Positions 23,246-35,340 of a stretch of 64,000 nt of DNA are shown here, one piece after another. Each line of letters opens with the position of its first letter. Within the stretch, counting starts at the first letter, position 1. This DNA comes from Tubulanus polymorphus (lineage: Eukaryota; Nemertea; Palaeonemertea; Tubulaniformes; Tubulanidae), in NCBI RefSeq assembly GCF_964204645.1, contig NC_134028.1:6050501-6114500 (forward strand). The letters run 5' to 3'. The position numbers and the translations under genes were made by a program. The notes beneath the pieces were generated by a model. The model saw only the letters and a list, made by a program, of their open reading frames with translations. It was not told the origin of the DNA and made no database searches.

Positions 23246-26200
23246 TTAAAATTCAGGAATATTGCTTTCATTTTCCACATGAAACAGTATGTCGGCCAGA
23301 GCATGTTCAATCATTGCCTCGGATGTCACTTCTGATAACTGTAAGAATAAACAAACAAATTATTTTTTCATTGATTCCATAAACATCAATACTTTAAAAG
23401 GCCTGCATTTCTAGTCGATACGTACTGGTTTATATTCTTCGAGTCCTTCAGGTGGAAATTTAAATTCCGGTCCAAAATTCATGGTGACCGTCGCATTCTT
23501 ATATAACGATACAGTGGGGTAGTAATTCCCTTCGTAAATATCGTCACAGACCATGCCTTGCGATTTGCCGTTCTTGAAGAATATTATCTGTAATAAAAGG
23601 CAAGGTTTGTTGTTCATTGTTTGTCTTCAGACTCGGGGATGTCCTTTCAATCATATTGGAAAGGTTGGCAAATTTTGTACAAAATGAACAAAATTATCAT
23701 TATTAACGTGAAAGACCCAATTTTGCTCTACTGTTGTGGGAATTAACTGCTTGGAAGTCGGATAAATACATTGTAAAAGGAAGTGATTGGCAGTAAAGTT
23801 GAACATTTTACCCTAATCCTGGAGTTTGAATCCATCCGATCCAAAAAGCCATTTTCATACCTTGCTGTTTTTAAGAACTTTCAAGTTCTTCTCCGTTTCC
23901 GATACGTAATCTTTTTCCTCGTAGTACAAGTTGTTTTTGAATTTGACCAGTGGCTAAAATCAAAATAACACAATACAAATATTACAATCATCATACGAGT
24001 CGTAAGGTGTTTTTATTGAAGCTAGTCGTATCAAGAAACTACTAGTAATTTACTCCGTCGATTACTATCACTATAATAGATGACCATGACCATTACTATC
24101 AATTTAAAAGATGACCACGGCCATACTCTAGACCTGTAACCTGAAATTTCAGCGATTAAAAAACTATTCTGTTTTTTGGTCTATCGACGTTCTCTATAGT
24201 CACAGGTGCCATCTTGCAAATCAAAGCGGTGAGGATCGATTTGGCTGTGTTGGGTAATCGACGCATTGGCAATTTGATTATTTAAATGGACAAATCAATG
24301 TAGGCGATTGTTGATTGAATAATTGAACGATTCATTCAGTGATATGAGTTGCTTAAATCAAAACGCCTAACCATAGTTTACGGCGAGACGGACACATACC
24401 TTGTCCTTATACACAGTCGGTAGAAGTTTCGAAGCATCAGTGGGCCAGGGTAGTTCGATATAGAATCCTAATACATCGCCCTCTCCGTATTCCTCCGAGT
24501 AATGTTTGCCGCGACTTTGATGAAAAAACGTGCCCTTCCGCGATCTCCACGAATAACTGAATTTATCGTAGCCGCACGGAGCCTGCAGGTTTCCTGTTTC
24601 CAGAATCAATTCGAAAGAAACAAATCATGAATCTATACACAGCATAACTCGAAAGGTCAACACCCCACAAGACTATCTAACACGTTTGTCGTTATTATTG
24701 TGGTTATGCCAGCTTATATAGATACAGAAGATTTCAATTGAAGGGCATACTGCAAATACTTGACGAATATATACGAAACAAAGAGAAAAAGATTTGTTAC
24801 CTAAATGCTGTGACCATCCGATTCTTGTAGCGCTTTCAGCGGGTAGTTCATCTAAATTGACCTCGAAATACCAGCGACCTTTATTCACGCCTGAATAGGA
24901 AAAGGAATCAAATTTCTTAAGAATCAACAAAAAATAATAAGAACTCATACAATAAGCAACTACCGGTAAGCTAGAAATAAAGACTCATTAAATTCCTGAA
25001 CGTCGAACTGACTGAAGGATTTGATAAAATGACTAGATTGATAATGCAATGGGAAGTATCTACGGTATAAGTTCACTACGTACTGTGAGTAGCACGAACC
25101 ATACTGTATCCTTTTTCTCCTGTAACCGTAAAACGATCGTCGGAAATCTTCAACTGCGGAGCTGAAAAAAAATGAATCACAAGAAAATGAGAAAACCTGT
25201 CATCAGTCCATCTTTTTGACAAACGCATACCGGTATTAAGCCTGTAGTAGTGTACCGAAAATAAACATACAGTGGGTCGAGTTTCCCTCAAGCTAATCAT
25301 TGCTAGCCACTGGAGAGAAATGTCATACTGTATTTTGATTGTCAATCAGAATATCATTTATGGTCCACTTATACCTTATTCAAAACTGATCTGTAGTTCT
25401 TGGTTAAAATCAGCTAATATACATTGTATTTGTAATGCAACGTTTAATCCTGATTTCTCATGAACCGGATGAATTTCATCGGTTCCAAATGAACCGAATT
25501 AAAAAGAATCTACCACCATCTACCGTATATTTACCTCGATCGTGTAACGCTAAAAGCACTTGAGAACCTATGAACATTCTGTAGAGATAACCGGGTATAG
25601 GCTTACCGGCCCATTCGTTACTCTCGTCGAAAGCCTGTCGTCCGGGCGCGTGAGGATCCGATTCGGCGAGGTAATATCGGTATCCGTCTTTGTTGAACGG
25701 ATGCTCGAGGGGGTAGCCGTGCGGCGCGAGTTTAGCTGTCATCGATAGGTCCCTGCAACGAGAAATCAACGGTAAGATCAAAACTCTCTCAAGTTTCTTT
25801 TAGAGACCGTCGGTGGAATATCATATTCACGCGTAATACCCTCGTTTGATTTTCGACCCGGTCTGCGATTGTAATTCGGCGGCTTTTCTTTTAGCGCCAC
25901 GAGTTCGAACTGAAATAGAGACCGTACATAATTATAAATTCAATTTTCTGAATTGATCAAATGTTTCAACTTTACTTACTGTCGCTCGCTGTCCCGGACT
26001 TCGCATCTCCAGGTTTCGCGAACGCCAACGCTGCTTTCAAACTGTCGTAATTCGGGCCGAGTTTAGAGATTTCCTAAGCAAATATCAATCAGTACGGAAT
26101 ATGCATTCGATTTGTATTACGAAAATAAATCCTTTGAAATAAGGACAGAGTTTTCCACATTATAGCAACAAATTCCCTGAGTAAATCTGAGGAATTTTTC

Positions 26201-28058
26201 GGGTTAAAACGTTGCAATTTTATTCATTTTTTATGAATCACTTTTTGATAAAGAAATGCGTGGTCAATGACATACAGAAATTCCCAGAGTTTCCCTGATT
26301 TTTCTGATTCCTTGAGTTTTCCAAGTCAGTGGCCAACCTGTGCTAAAATGTAACCTACCGCATTGATCAGTCCGAAGTTTTGATCAGAACAGTGATACAG
26401 CTCTTCGCAAAGGAAAATATCAGTATCTTTCAACTGAAAAGAAAGAAAAAACATGAAAATTGAGCTCAGCCGAGTAAGGAGAACTCTCTAAGCAGTCTAA
26501 AAAAATTCTAATAAAAGCCTTGGATATGAAACAATGGTTACATATGTGCCATCAATTATCACATTATAACCAGATTCGCAGTATGACAAATTTTCGTAGG
26601 TCATTTAGAACGTACCATAGTTTTAGCGACTGTGTTATGCCAGGTTAGTTTCGTTCTACGTGGCATCGACGTTAGACTTTCCCAATGTTTGTTAATGAAT
26701 GGAATTATTTCCTGAAATACAGAAAAAGAAATACCCATCGTTTATAAACAGCGAACAAGGTTATGTCATTGAGATGTTTCGAATTTTCTCTAGTAAAAAT
26801 CGATCAAAATTCACATTCTATTTACTAGATTCAATTTCAAAGACACATCTACATTAAAAAGCTTGTTTTTCAAGCGAAAACTGGCCGTAGAACTCAGTGA
26901 TTCTTTTCTACTATAGTTCAAACTTGAATCAAACTTACTCTTTCTTTCGAGAACATTCGTCTATCCGGGTGTTGGGCTTGCAGATTTGCCACAGCAGTTT
27001 GACACATTTGACTAAAACCTTTCAAAATGAAACGAATTTCTAGTTGAATAATAATAACAATGTGTCTTACACGGGGTTACATCGAGAAAAGCTACTCAGA
27101 GCGCTTTACATTAAGTTGAATTTGTTCGTAGTTTACATTACCCAAAACACCGGGGAATGCAATACGAATGTGGGTGTTCACTTACTGGCTTGTTTCTTTG
27201 AGAAACTTTCGAGACCGTTAGGATTGCACATCTTACAGAAAAACTGATAGTTCGTCATGAACGGTACACAATTTCTGAAAATCAAGTGAAATATACGATG
27301 AATCTACCCTAAATAAACAAAAAAATCAAATGCTCTTCTTATAAAATCTCTCATTTAATATACTGTCAGAGTCCACTCTTTCTAAAGCCACTGCTTACTT
27401 TACGCCAACATTTTTCAGATAACAAATTTGCTTAATCCAACTCAAATACAATGAAACCATCATTCTTTATAACGCTAAATATGTTTTATCGCCATGTTTT
27501 TCATTGGTCCCAACAGTGGCATTATAAAGGACTTTTAACGCCTTTTACCGTATTATGTGATTTACTTACCCAACATAACATGTAATACAAGTTATGTGAA
27601 ACCATCGTAAACAAATACCACACTGAAGTTCTGATAAACTAAAATCTCGGCCTTTACCACTAAAAGTAAACAAATCATTCTTTTTAAAAAAAAGAATTTT
27701 AACAGTTTTTTAGGGATGATTATGTCATTAGCCTTAACACAGTGAAGTCTGTTCTGAAAAGTTGTCCCAAATCAACGACAGGATTACCAATAAGGGCATC
27801 GTTTAACTCTTACCAATAACAATTAATAGGTTCATCTAATCCTTTCTGACTATCGTCGTCCATAGGCTCGAGTCTGTCTCCTCCAGCCACTGCGGCCATC
27901 ACGTCCTTTTTCTCCAAAAAGTCATCGGCACCACCATCAGTTTTATCATAATCAGCAACGAGTTGTAGTTTTGGACTGAGAGGTTGCAGCAAATGCTGTT
28001 GCTGTAATAAGCTACCACCACTAACTTCAGCAGGGCTTTCTTCATCCACTTCCATCAT
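23246..28058 (-). CDS. ASH2L: ASH2L: core subunit of Set1/MLL H3K4 methyltransferase complexes
   Basis: Exons (minus): 28058-27814, 27659-27570, 27274-27182, 27011-26939, 26711-26616, 26433-26359, 26073-25980, 25909-25840, 25752-25535, 25161-25084, 24890-24801, 24593-24400, 23953-23861, 23587-23426, 23338-23246; 1764 bp, 587 aa, all phases consistent. An acidic N-terminus is followed by the atypical PHD/winged-helix region (about 80-205) with [31 protein letters not shown] and [12 protein letters not shown] basic linker ([10 protein letters not shown]) leads to the SPRY domain (about 300-525) with [77 protein letters not shown]. The C-terminal helix [14 protein letters not shown] is the DPY30-binding segment. 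It works in the nucleus with WDR5, RBBP5 and DPY30. The second of two ATGs (28055) could also start it. Exon 3 uses GTGAAC although a stronger GTAAGT lies 4 bp upstream. Confidence 0.96.
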
Positions 28059-28298
28059 GTTTTTCCAGCAGGTTGTGAAGAAATTGACTTTTTGAAGCAG
28101 ATTCTTGTGTTAAGTTGCTTGCCTAAGAAAATTATAACAAAATTCGTGCATAAGAAGCGAATGGACGAAAATACAAACAAATTCAGTCGGTTTCATTCGG
28201 TTCTTAACGCGAACGGAACTACACTTGTTTACTACATTTACAATCGTAAAATTAGTGAAAAGCTGTTTTGCAAAGATTATAAAAACGAAATATTATAG

Positions 28299-28524
28299 AA
28301 GGACGGCAGGCACCCGGTCGGCTATTATACATATAATCAATTCATTGCTTTTAAATGCTATACTTACGTCAAAATAATGAAAGATGAATATTTTCAATTT
28401 CTTGCTTCCATTTTGACTCCACAATTATCGCCACCGAACCTAGGTGGCAGCACAAAACGGTGTTAAATCTTGTCCGGCGCGGGCGGGCGCGTATCCGCGG
28501 CTATAATTTCATCATCTTATTTAG
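28299..28524. other. Upstream of ASH2L, no gene seen
   Basis: Includes a GC-rich stretch near 28470-28500 (GGCGCGGGCGGGCGCG). This may belong to the ASH2L promoter, whose transcription start must be above 28058. No coding potential. Confidence 0.3.
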
Positions 28525-28645
28525 GAAAGTATGGAATTCCTCAAGGGCCATACGAGTTACATTTTACGAATAACGACTTACGTTTTGCGAGTTACTAGTG
28601 TACGGAATTCCTGGACCGCCATACGACTTTCGATTTAGTTCCTTT
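28525..28645 (+). repeat. ACGACTTACG/ACGAATAACG dispersed repeat, copy 1
   Basis: GGAATTCCTCAAGGGCCATA is followed by alternating ACGAGTTACATTTTACGAAT and AACGACTTACGTTTTGCGAG, then a second GGAATTCCTGG and CCATACGACTT. The reverse complement of 42050-42165 has the same series (AATTCCTCATGGCCATATGA, CTTACGAATAACGAGTTACG). It is non-coding and its class is unknown. Confidence 0.6.
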
Positions 28646-28674
28646 TACGATTTGAATTTCAGAGGATCGTTGCT

Positions 28675-28911
28675 ATGTCTTACAGACGGGCTCCTACCGG
28701 ACCTGTGCCTACCTACACTGTTTTTAAAGTCGTGATCAATTTATACCATAACCCTATAAAAGACCCGGGAGGAACCGATTACAAATTTATTTTATATCTA
28801 ACCAAAATCACCCGGCCGCTGCAAAGAAACAAAGTATCACTTTTGTTTAGCCTTGAACTTGGAATTATTTATGTCACGACTTCGTGGAAGCTATGCATTT
28901 ATGAGAAATAA
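28675..28911 (+). CDS. Unidentified small open frame
   Basis: A 78-codon frame starting MSYRRAPTGPVPTY, followed within about 20 bp by AATAAA (28929). The first 15 codons look protein-like; the remainder is low-information and hydrophobic. I recognise no family. It could be the 5' coding exon of an unseen gene, a retrocopy remnant, or chance. Confidence 0.2.
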   Translation: MSYRRAPTGPVPTYTVFKVVINLYHNPIKDPGGTDYKFILYLTKITRPLQRNKVSLLFSLELGIIYVTTSWKLCIYEK

Positions 28912-29084
28912 AGCTAGAGGTTTTCATCAATAAATGTTAACGTTTTTATTCTTCGATTTCAATAAATTCTTCAATAAATTATTCTATAATTTAAGGAAAA
29001 AACAGGCGGCGGCTTAATTAGGAGGGGAGCTGTTGGGAATCAAGTAATTTATTTTTATGGCTTATTAAAGTTCTACGATTGTTC

Positions 29085-29335
29085 CGCTGGATGAGGGATG
29101 ATTCTACTGTCACGCCCTTTGTTTCTGGTATTCTGAGTCGGCTGAGGGATGATTCTACTGTCACGCCCTTTGATTTCTAGTTTGAGTGCTAGTTTTCATT
29201 GTGTCCTTGTGACAACCTCGGGCAGAGATGAAGTCTCTTGTCGGCTTGTGAGTGCTAGTTTCATTGAGTCCTTGTGACTACCTCGGTCAGTGGATGAAGT
29301 CTCTTGTCACGCCTTTGAGTGCTAGTTGAGATCCT
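29085..29335 (+). repeat. Short tandem duplications next to the LINE 3' end
   Basis: GAGGGATGATTCTACTGTCA-CGCCCTTTG occurs twice (about 29092 and 29144). GAGTGCTAGTTTTCATTG with TCCTTGTGACAACCTCGG and GATGAAGTCTCTTGTC occurs twice more, with a third partial start at about 29313. A lone GTTGAGTGCTAGTTTGGACT also appears at about 38676, on the far side of the repeat block. Non-coding. Confidence 0.6.
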
Positions 29336-29430
29336 GAATCTCACCCGGTCAAGCTGGTTGTACTGCGCTATTTGTGTTTCGAGCAATTTTACAGGTGTAT
29401 CAGTTACTGACGTCGCCCAGTACATCCTGC

Positions 29431-29455
29431 AGTTCATTTCATTTCATTTCGTTTA
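29431..29455 (-). repeat. Pentameric 3' tail of the LINE
   Basis: Minus-strand AATAAACGAAATGAAATGAA; the GAAAT pentamer repeats about four times. Short simple-repeat tails rather than poly(A) are known for several LINE clades. This marks the probable 3' end of the element, outside the TA repeat. Confidence 0.55.
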
Positions 29456-29516
29456 TTGTAACTTTGTACAAAGTACAGTATACAAATATCGTTCATGTAA
29501 TACATAATATAATATA

Positions 29517-29734
<218 letters not shown>

Positions 29735-29769
29735 TAGTATTTAGTAATCTAGTAATTTAGGGGGATACA

Positions 29770-32700
29770 TCATGGAGGTTCAAAGGCTGCTTTCAGAAAC
29801 TTACATAATTTGACAAGAGTATTTTTTGGGGAATTGAAAAGGGTTATCAGTTTATAATGACTAGGTCTTGTTAAACAGAATTGTGGTAAGCACTGTGATC
29901 TTAGAATTGTATATTCTGGACATTCAAATAAAAAGTGATATTCATTTCCAATTACATTTTGGTTGCATTTTAAACAAAATCTCTGGTTTTGAGGTGTATT
30001 ACTATATCTACCGGTTTCAATCGGTAGTTTGTGATTACTACATCTAAACCGGCACAATGTGCGTCGCAATGAAATAGGGAGGTCATGCAAATATGGTTCG
30101 AACTTTAGTTCAGTTTTGATCATAGAATACATTAGTCCTTTTGAGCTGTTACGGCAATCGGCCATCCATTTTTGCGTAAATTGGTCTTGAAGACGCTGTT
30201 TGATCAATTCACCAATAAGTTCAGGATTAACTCGCTCGTGATTTACCCAGTAGTTCATTAGACCACACTCTTCTAGGGTGCATTTTATATAACTTAACCA
30301 CTTGGTTGTTTTTCCATGGAGCAAGTGCATATTAAAAAGCATTTTATACATTTGACCCGATAATGTCGATACATCATTCCATAAAAGCTTTGCCCAGAAC
30401 TTAACCATTTTACTCTTGATGATTATCGCAAGCGGGGTTCTACCTAATTCACCATAGACCATATAATTTGGGGTAGACCGGTTTAGATGTAGTAAATATT
30501 TACAAAAACGCAGGTGGTATTTCTCTAAAATAGCAGTTGATTCGTAACCCCATATTTCACATGCATACGTAAGGATTGGTTCGACCATAGCATCAAAAAG
30601 TTCTAAACCTACGTCTGTATCTAAAGAGTACTGTTGGACCTTTTTCAAGACAAAAAATAGAGCTTTATTTGCACTTTCCCCAATTTTCTTTCGACATTTT
30701 GCAAATGTACCAGTGTAATTAAATAATATTCCTAAGTAGACAAATTCGTCAACAACTTCGACTTCATGTTGGTGTATAAAAAAAGTTGGTTTTAATCTTG
30801 TTTTCCTTTTTTGGAATATTAGTATTTTAGTCTTTGCTGGGTTGATTTTCAATTTCCATAGGTCACAATATTCAGACAAAGAATCAAGTGCTAATTGTAG
30901 GCCTTCCATCGAGTCAGATAAAATAAGGGTATCGTCTGCATACAAAAGCACTAAAAGTCTCAACCAGAAATTTACCTCATCATTATTATCAATACATACA
31001 CTTTGACAGCCTTTACTCAATAGAAAGTTTTCAAGGTCGTTTACATATAGACTAAAAAGTAGTGGGGATAGATTATCTCCCTGCTTGAGACCAATATGAC
31101 TATGAAAAAACTCGGAATTCCTTCCGTTAGTCGAAACACAACATTTGACGGACTTATACATATTTATTACGATATTGTAAAATTTACCTGTGATTCCGTG
31201 GTTATCTAATTTTTTCCAAAGTGCTTTTCTCCAGATTTTATCGAACGCTTTTTCATAATCAATAAATGCACAGTATAATTTGCGATTTTTACCCAAAAAC
31301 AAGTCAACAACTGATTTCAGTGTAAATATATGGTCAGTAACCCCATGTTTCTTACGGAAGCCGGCTTGTATAAGATTTAACAACTGGTTGCACTCTAGAA
31401 ATTCAGATAATCGACTGTTAACCAGACTAGTAAATAGTTTGCCTAGACAGCTCGTTAGTGAAATGCCCCGGTAGTTATCTGGGCAATTAGGATCCCCTTT
31501 GTTTTTAAAAAGTGGAATTATTGTTGATAGTCCCCAGTCGTGTGGGTAAATTCCTGAGTCCAAGATACGATTAAATAAGGTAGTGAGAACAGGTGATAAA
31601 TTATTTGCAACTGATTTAAGCATTTCGTTGATTATCTCATCGGGTCCGGGTGACTTGTTATTTTTTAGTTTTTTGATTGCATTTATAACCTCTTCTTCAG
31701 TTAGGTCTCTATTAAGGGCATCAAAATTCAACGTTGCAAAATCGAAATCGAAATGTCCCTCTGGGGGTTCAGTATTATCATAGTTGGGTTTTCTATTTAG
31801 TGTATGAAAATGGTTCACCAAGTCGTCAAAATTTGCTTCACATTGTGGTGCATTCGCCTTTTTGCGGAAGAACTTCCAGAAACTTTTAGGATCAGACTTC
31901 TTTAACATTCTAATTTCGTGATTAGTTCCTGTCGTGCGCGCATTTCGTTCACGATTAACCGATTGTTTATAGTTAGTGTATGCGTTGTTCAGAAATTGTT
32001 TAGTTTGTTCATTTTTGGTACTCTTATAGTGCCTTTTGGCACGCCTATATGCCCGGCGCTTTTCTATGACATTACGTGAATGGTGACGTGAGGCTTTATC
32101 ATTGTTGGTACGTTTACCTAGTAATCTTTCCCCCATTGTATCTAGAGCCGTTCGCTTTAACGTGTCACAGAGACGTTTGTTACAAGTGTTAGGTTCCGCC
32201 TGGTTTAATAAATCTTGCTGGATAATATCAATGCCCGTACTATTATGGATTTTATCCATGTAATCAACTATTTTAGTTTTGTTCCAATTTATCTTCCGTG
32301 ATCTATTAACAGGTTCTACGTTGGTGTCATTTATTATTGTTGATTTGCTAGAAATTTTGATTTCGATAGGGCAATGAACATCTGAAAATATTCGGTCGAA
32401 ACACAACACTTTAAAATGCACGATTTTTTCAAATAGGGGATAACTCGCTATGCCGTAATCGACCACATGAAAATTATCTGACTTAACGCATGTGTGTTTG
32501 CCCACATTTTTATCTTCACCGAGACGACCATTACATATAAATATAGTGTGTGATTTACAAAATTCGACTAATCTGTAACCATAATTGTTGATGCCGTTAT
32601 CGGAATTGGTTCTTTGTAGCATATCATTTACAGTTAACGAGCGAACAGCTGAAACGTCGTCTTGAAAAATTTCACTAAGGTCTAAATATTCTATATATCT

Positions 32701-33237
32701 GTCATCAATGGGCGTATAGTCTAAAAGGTTGCGAGTGTGAGCGTTGAAATCGCCACACAATAAGAGGTAATCATTGTCACAGTTATAAAGTGATATTAAT
32801 TCAGAATCTAAATCGTCGAACAATTCGACTCTTCCGTAGGTACTACTCTCCGGGGGGATATACACGGAACCTAAAAGTAGATCTTTATCTTCATTTAACA
32901 TTTTTTTATCAAATTTAAGCCAGTGAATTAGTTTACTCGTTTTCTTCTCCATGGTTACATATTTTTTCAGTACCTTTTTTATAAGAATGACAATTCCACC
33001 TGACCGTCTCACTGATAGATTTGTTCGGTTGTTCACATATGGGAAAAATCCAAGTTTTTCACTGAAGTCATTCAGCCAAAACTCGTCTGAACTGTCTAGT
33101 TTTGTCTCGGTGAGAATTACTATATCGTTACAGAGTAGAAGATCAATAAATTCATCGTATTTACTTTTCGATTTAAGCCCGCAAACATTTAAGTTCAACA
33201 GTGATATACTAGGGGTGTTTCCACTTTTCGTATCCAC
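29770..33237 (-). CDS. LINE ORF2: APE-type endonuclease and reverse transcriptase, 1155 aa
   Basis: This nicks target DNA and reverse-transcribes the element RNA. N-terminal AP-endonuclease-like domain (about 12-300): LNLNVCGLKSK (15-25), TETKLD (43-48), CGDFNAHT (161-168), and SDVHCPIEI (285-293) at the position where many elements have SDH, here with an extra Val. Reverse transcriptase (about 515-830): SPGPDEIINEML (529-540), CPDNYRGISLTS (585-596), QAGFRKKHG (624-632), FIDYEKAFD (658-666), GLKQGDNLSP (716-725) and catalytic YADD (766-769). The C-terminus has a Cys/His cluster CLKCNQ...YHFLFEC (about 1085-1105) as in several LINE clades. The single frame has no stop, so activity is plausible. 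It is preceded 6 bp upstream by ORF1, suggesting reinitiation or similar translational coupling. Confidence 0.95.
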   Translation of the reverse strand: MDTKSGNTPSISLLNLNVCGLKSKSKYDEFIDLLLCNDIVILTETKLDSSDEFWLNDFSEKLGFFPYVNNRTNLSVRRSGGIVILIKKVLKKYVTMEKKTSKLIHWLKFDKKMLNEDKDLLLGSVYIPPESSTYGRVELFDDLDSELISLYNCDNDYLLLCGDFNAHTRNLLDYTPIDDRYIEYLDLSEIFQDDVSAVRSLTVNDMLQRTNSDNGINNYGYRLVEFCKSHTIFICNGRLGEDKNVGKHTCVKSDNFHVVDYGIASYPLFEKIVHFKVLCFDRIFSDVHCPIEIKISSKSTIINDTNVEPVNRSRKINWNKTKIVDYMDKIHNSTGIDIIQQDLLNQAEPNTCNKRLCDTLKRTALDTMGERLLGKRTNNDKASRHHSRNVIEKRRAYRRAKRHYKSTKNEQTKQFLNNAYTNYKQSVNRERNARTTGTNHEIRMLKKSDPKSFWKFFRKKANAPQCEANFDDLVNHFHTLNRKPNYDNTEPPEGHFDFDFATLNFDALNRDLTEEEVINAIKKLKNNKSPGPDEIINEMLKSVANNLSPVLTTLFNRILDSGIYPHDWGLSTIIPLFKNKGDPNCPDNYRGISLTSCLGKLFTSLVNSRLSEFLECNQLLNLIQAGFRKKHGVTDHIFTLKSVVDLFLGKNRKLYCAFIDYEKAFDKIWRKALWKKLDNHGITGKFYNIVINMYKSVKCCVSTNGRNSEFFHSHIGLKQGDNLSPLLFSLYVNDLENFLLSKGCQSVCIDNNDEVNFWLRLLVLLYADDTLILSDSMEGLQLALDSLSEYCDLWKLKINPAKTKILIFQKRKTRLKPTFFIHQHEVEVVDEFVYLGILFNYTGTFAKCRKKIGESANKALFFVLKKVQQYSLDTDVGLELFDAMVEPILTYACEIWGYESTAILEKYHLRFCKYLLHLNRSTPNYMVYGELGRTPLAIIIKSKMVKFWAKLLWNDVSTLSGQMYKMLFNMHLLHGKTTKWLSYIKCTLEECGLMNYWVNHERVNPELIGELIKQRLQDQFTQKWMADCRNSSKGLMYSMIKTELKFEPYLHDLPISLRRTLCRFRCSNHKLPIETGRYSNTPQNQRFCLKCNQNVIGNEYHFLFECPEYTILRSQCLPQFCLTRPSHYKLITLFNSPKNTLVKLCKFLKAAFEPP

Positions 33238-33243
33238 CCAATC

Positions 33244-34002
33244 CTATTCCGCGTTCATCTCTAGTATTGCCCGTGCATTTTCTAAGGCGGCACTAATGCT
33301 ATCGGGTCCAGTGTTTTCAGTAATCACGCTGTCGGTCGATGTCGATGCTTTCGCTTTCTTAGGTACTTGTTTCACCCTCTCTCGTCCGCTATTATTTTGC
33401 TGCTGTTGTGTAGGGGTTTCTTCCGTGATATCTTCGGATGGGGGTCTCTCGCGTTTTTTGTCGTCTTTTCTTCTAGCTGTTTCTACCTGTCTGCTCGTAT
33501 TATCTTCTTTGGTGTTATAACGATTAGTATCGGTGTAGTTATTATCGGGCTCTTGGTTGTTGATCAATCGACCGTTGCTAGCCATTTTTAGGTTTTTTCC
33601 ACCAGGTATCATGTGTAATAGTTTACGGGTGTTAATTTCGTGAAGGCGCTCTATATGAGATTTGCTGCTTCTGAGCCATACATCTACGAATTTCCTGTTG
33701 TTTTTCAGTTTACGCTTAGCTCGCAGTATTTCGATTTTAATGTTTTTGTTCTCGAATGCTAACTTGACGAGTGGTGGTTCCTTGGTTGTTCGTTGTCTGA
33801 GTCTAATACACTTTACAATTTTAGGGGCAGGTTCTGCAAGCAGGGAGAGCATTTCGGTACATACATTGTTCAAGTTCTCGTTTTCTTCCATTCTGAGTCC
33901 AGAAATAATCACACAGTTGTCGGGGTCGTCTAGAGGATCTCGCTTTATTTTGGAATTCACTTCTATTTGCAATTCCATGCATAAATTTTCCATTTTTTTC
34001 AT
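33244..34002 (-). CDS. LINE ORF1: RNA-binding-type protein, 252 aa
   Basis: Begins MKKMENLCMELQIEVNSKIK, a probable short coiled coil. It is followed by an RRM-like region: CVIISGLRMEENENL (about 29-43), CIRLRQRTTKEPPLVKLAFE (about 85-104) and LRAKRKLKNNRKFVDVWL (about 112-129). This arrangement resembles ORF1 proteins of several LINE clades, which coat element RNA. The last 90 residues are Lys/Arg/Thr-rich and poorly conserved-looking. The stop lies 6 bp before the ORF2 start. A neighbouring frame (33821-34096 minus) is a shadow. Confidence 0.82.
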   Translation of the reverse strand: MKKMENLCMELQIEVNSKIKRDPLDDPDNCVIISGLRMEENENLNNVCTEMLSLLAEPAPKIVKCIRLRQRTTKEPPLVKLAFENKNIKIEILRAKRKLKNNRKFVDVWLRSSKSHIERLHEINTRKLLHMIPGGKNLKMASNGRLINNQEPDNNYTDTNRYNTKEDNTSRQVETARRKDDKKRERPPSEDITEETPTQQQQNNSGRERVKQVPKKAKASTSTDSVITENTGPDSISAALENARAILEMNAE

Positions 34003-35340
34003 GTCGGATTAGATGGGGAATGTGAAGCGTTGTCATTCTGGTTTTCGCGTTCTGTGTGAGGGCGTGTAGAGGGCAGTATATTCCTGGCTGGCTCATTGTC
34101 TGGTGTTCTCGGCATGTGAACGGCGACGGAGAGCTGAAAAGCTTTCGAACATTAGTTTTGTTCCGTACCAGGTTTTCATCGCTCTTCTCTTTTTTTTCAT
34201 TTCAGGACTCCCAAGAAGTTGAAGAAGAAGATGCTAGAAGGCGACTACAGAAGATGCCGAAAAAAGAATAGTGAACTCCGCAATCTTGAAAGTTAAGTTG
34301 ATACACATGTAAATTAGGATTAATGATGAAGAAATGTGTGACTACAAAATGTTTTTCTTTTTCTCAATTTCAGGTTCGACGAAACCCAAGAAGACAAAGA
34401 AGTGATTTTGAAAATTCAACCGCCGTCAAGAAAATCCTAGTCGCCACTGAACTTGGCAATCTTGAAAGTTAAGTTGATATACATGTAAATTACGATCTAT
34501 GATACAGAAAGGATTGTGTAATTACAGAATATCGTTCTATTCATTTCAGCTAAACTTAATCTGGAAAGGCCCAGCTTGATATAAACCTAAAATCTAAAAT
34601 CTACCCACCAGATCTTCAACCTTGTAATATAGATATTCCAAATCTCGATGTATTAAGATAGGCAGTCAACTTAATTGACCCCAATCAGTCGCTTGCCGGT
34701 TCAGACTGGTTGGAAGATTAATTGAATGAACCGGAACCGAAATTCCCAATTATGTGCTTGGATTTAAAGAAAAAAAAATTAATGTAAAATCGACAGCCGA
34801 TCACACAACTATATCTGTACTTCGATTTCCGATTTCGAAGTCAAACCCCGTTTCACTCTCAGTTGGTGTGGTGGGTTTGTAGTAACTGTCTACACCAAAC
34901 ACTGGAGTCTAAAAGATCTCCTAACGCCCCCTCACGAGTTCTCTCTCCTTTCACCCCAATAATCATCATTCTTCTGCTGTTTCTGATTCATATCGTTTAA
35001 TAATTGACTATTATCAAAATCAACGTATCGGTCCACATTGCTGATCTTTAATATGTTAATTATGATCCGTGATATTGGAAAGGAATTTTCCTCAAAAGGG
35101 TCTGCTCTTTTTTTCAGCTAAACTACTTATAATACGTCATAATATAGATTTCCAAAATCTCGATGTAATAAATTAGGCAGAAAAAAAAGTTAACCTTGAC
35201 ATATAGATATCCGAAATCTTGATGTACCGGTATTAAAATAGGCAGAAAAAAAGTTAATCTTGTAATATAGATATCCAAAATCTCGATGTAATAAATTAGC
35301 CAGAAAAAAAGTTAACCTTGTAATCACGATTGGTAGAACA

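Noticed and set aside
32951-33520. 189-codon plus-strand frame
   Set aside because: Antisense shadow spanning the LINE ORF1/ORF2 junction.
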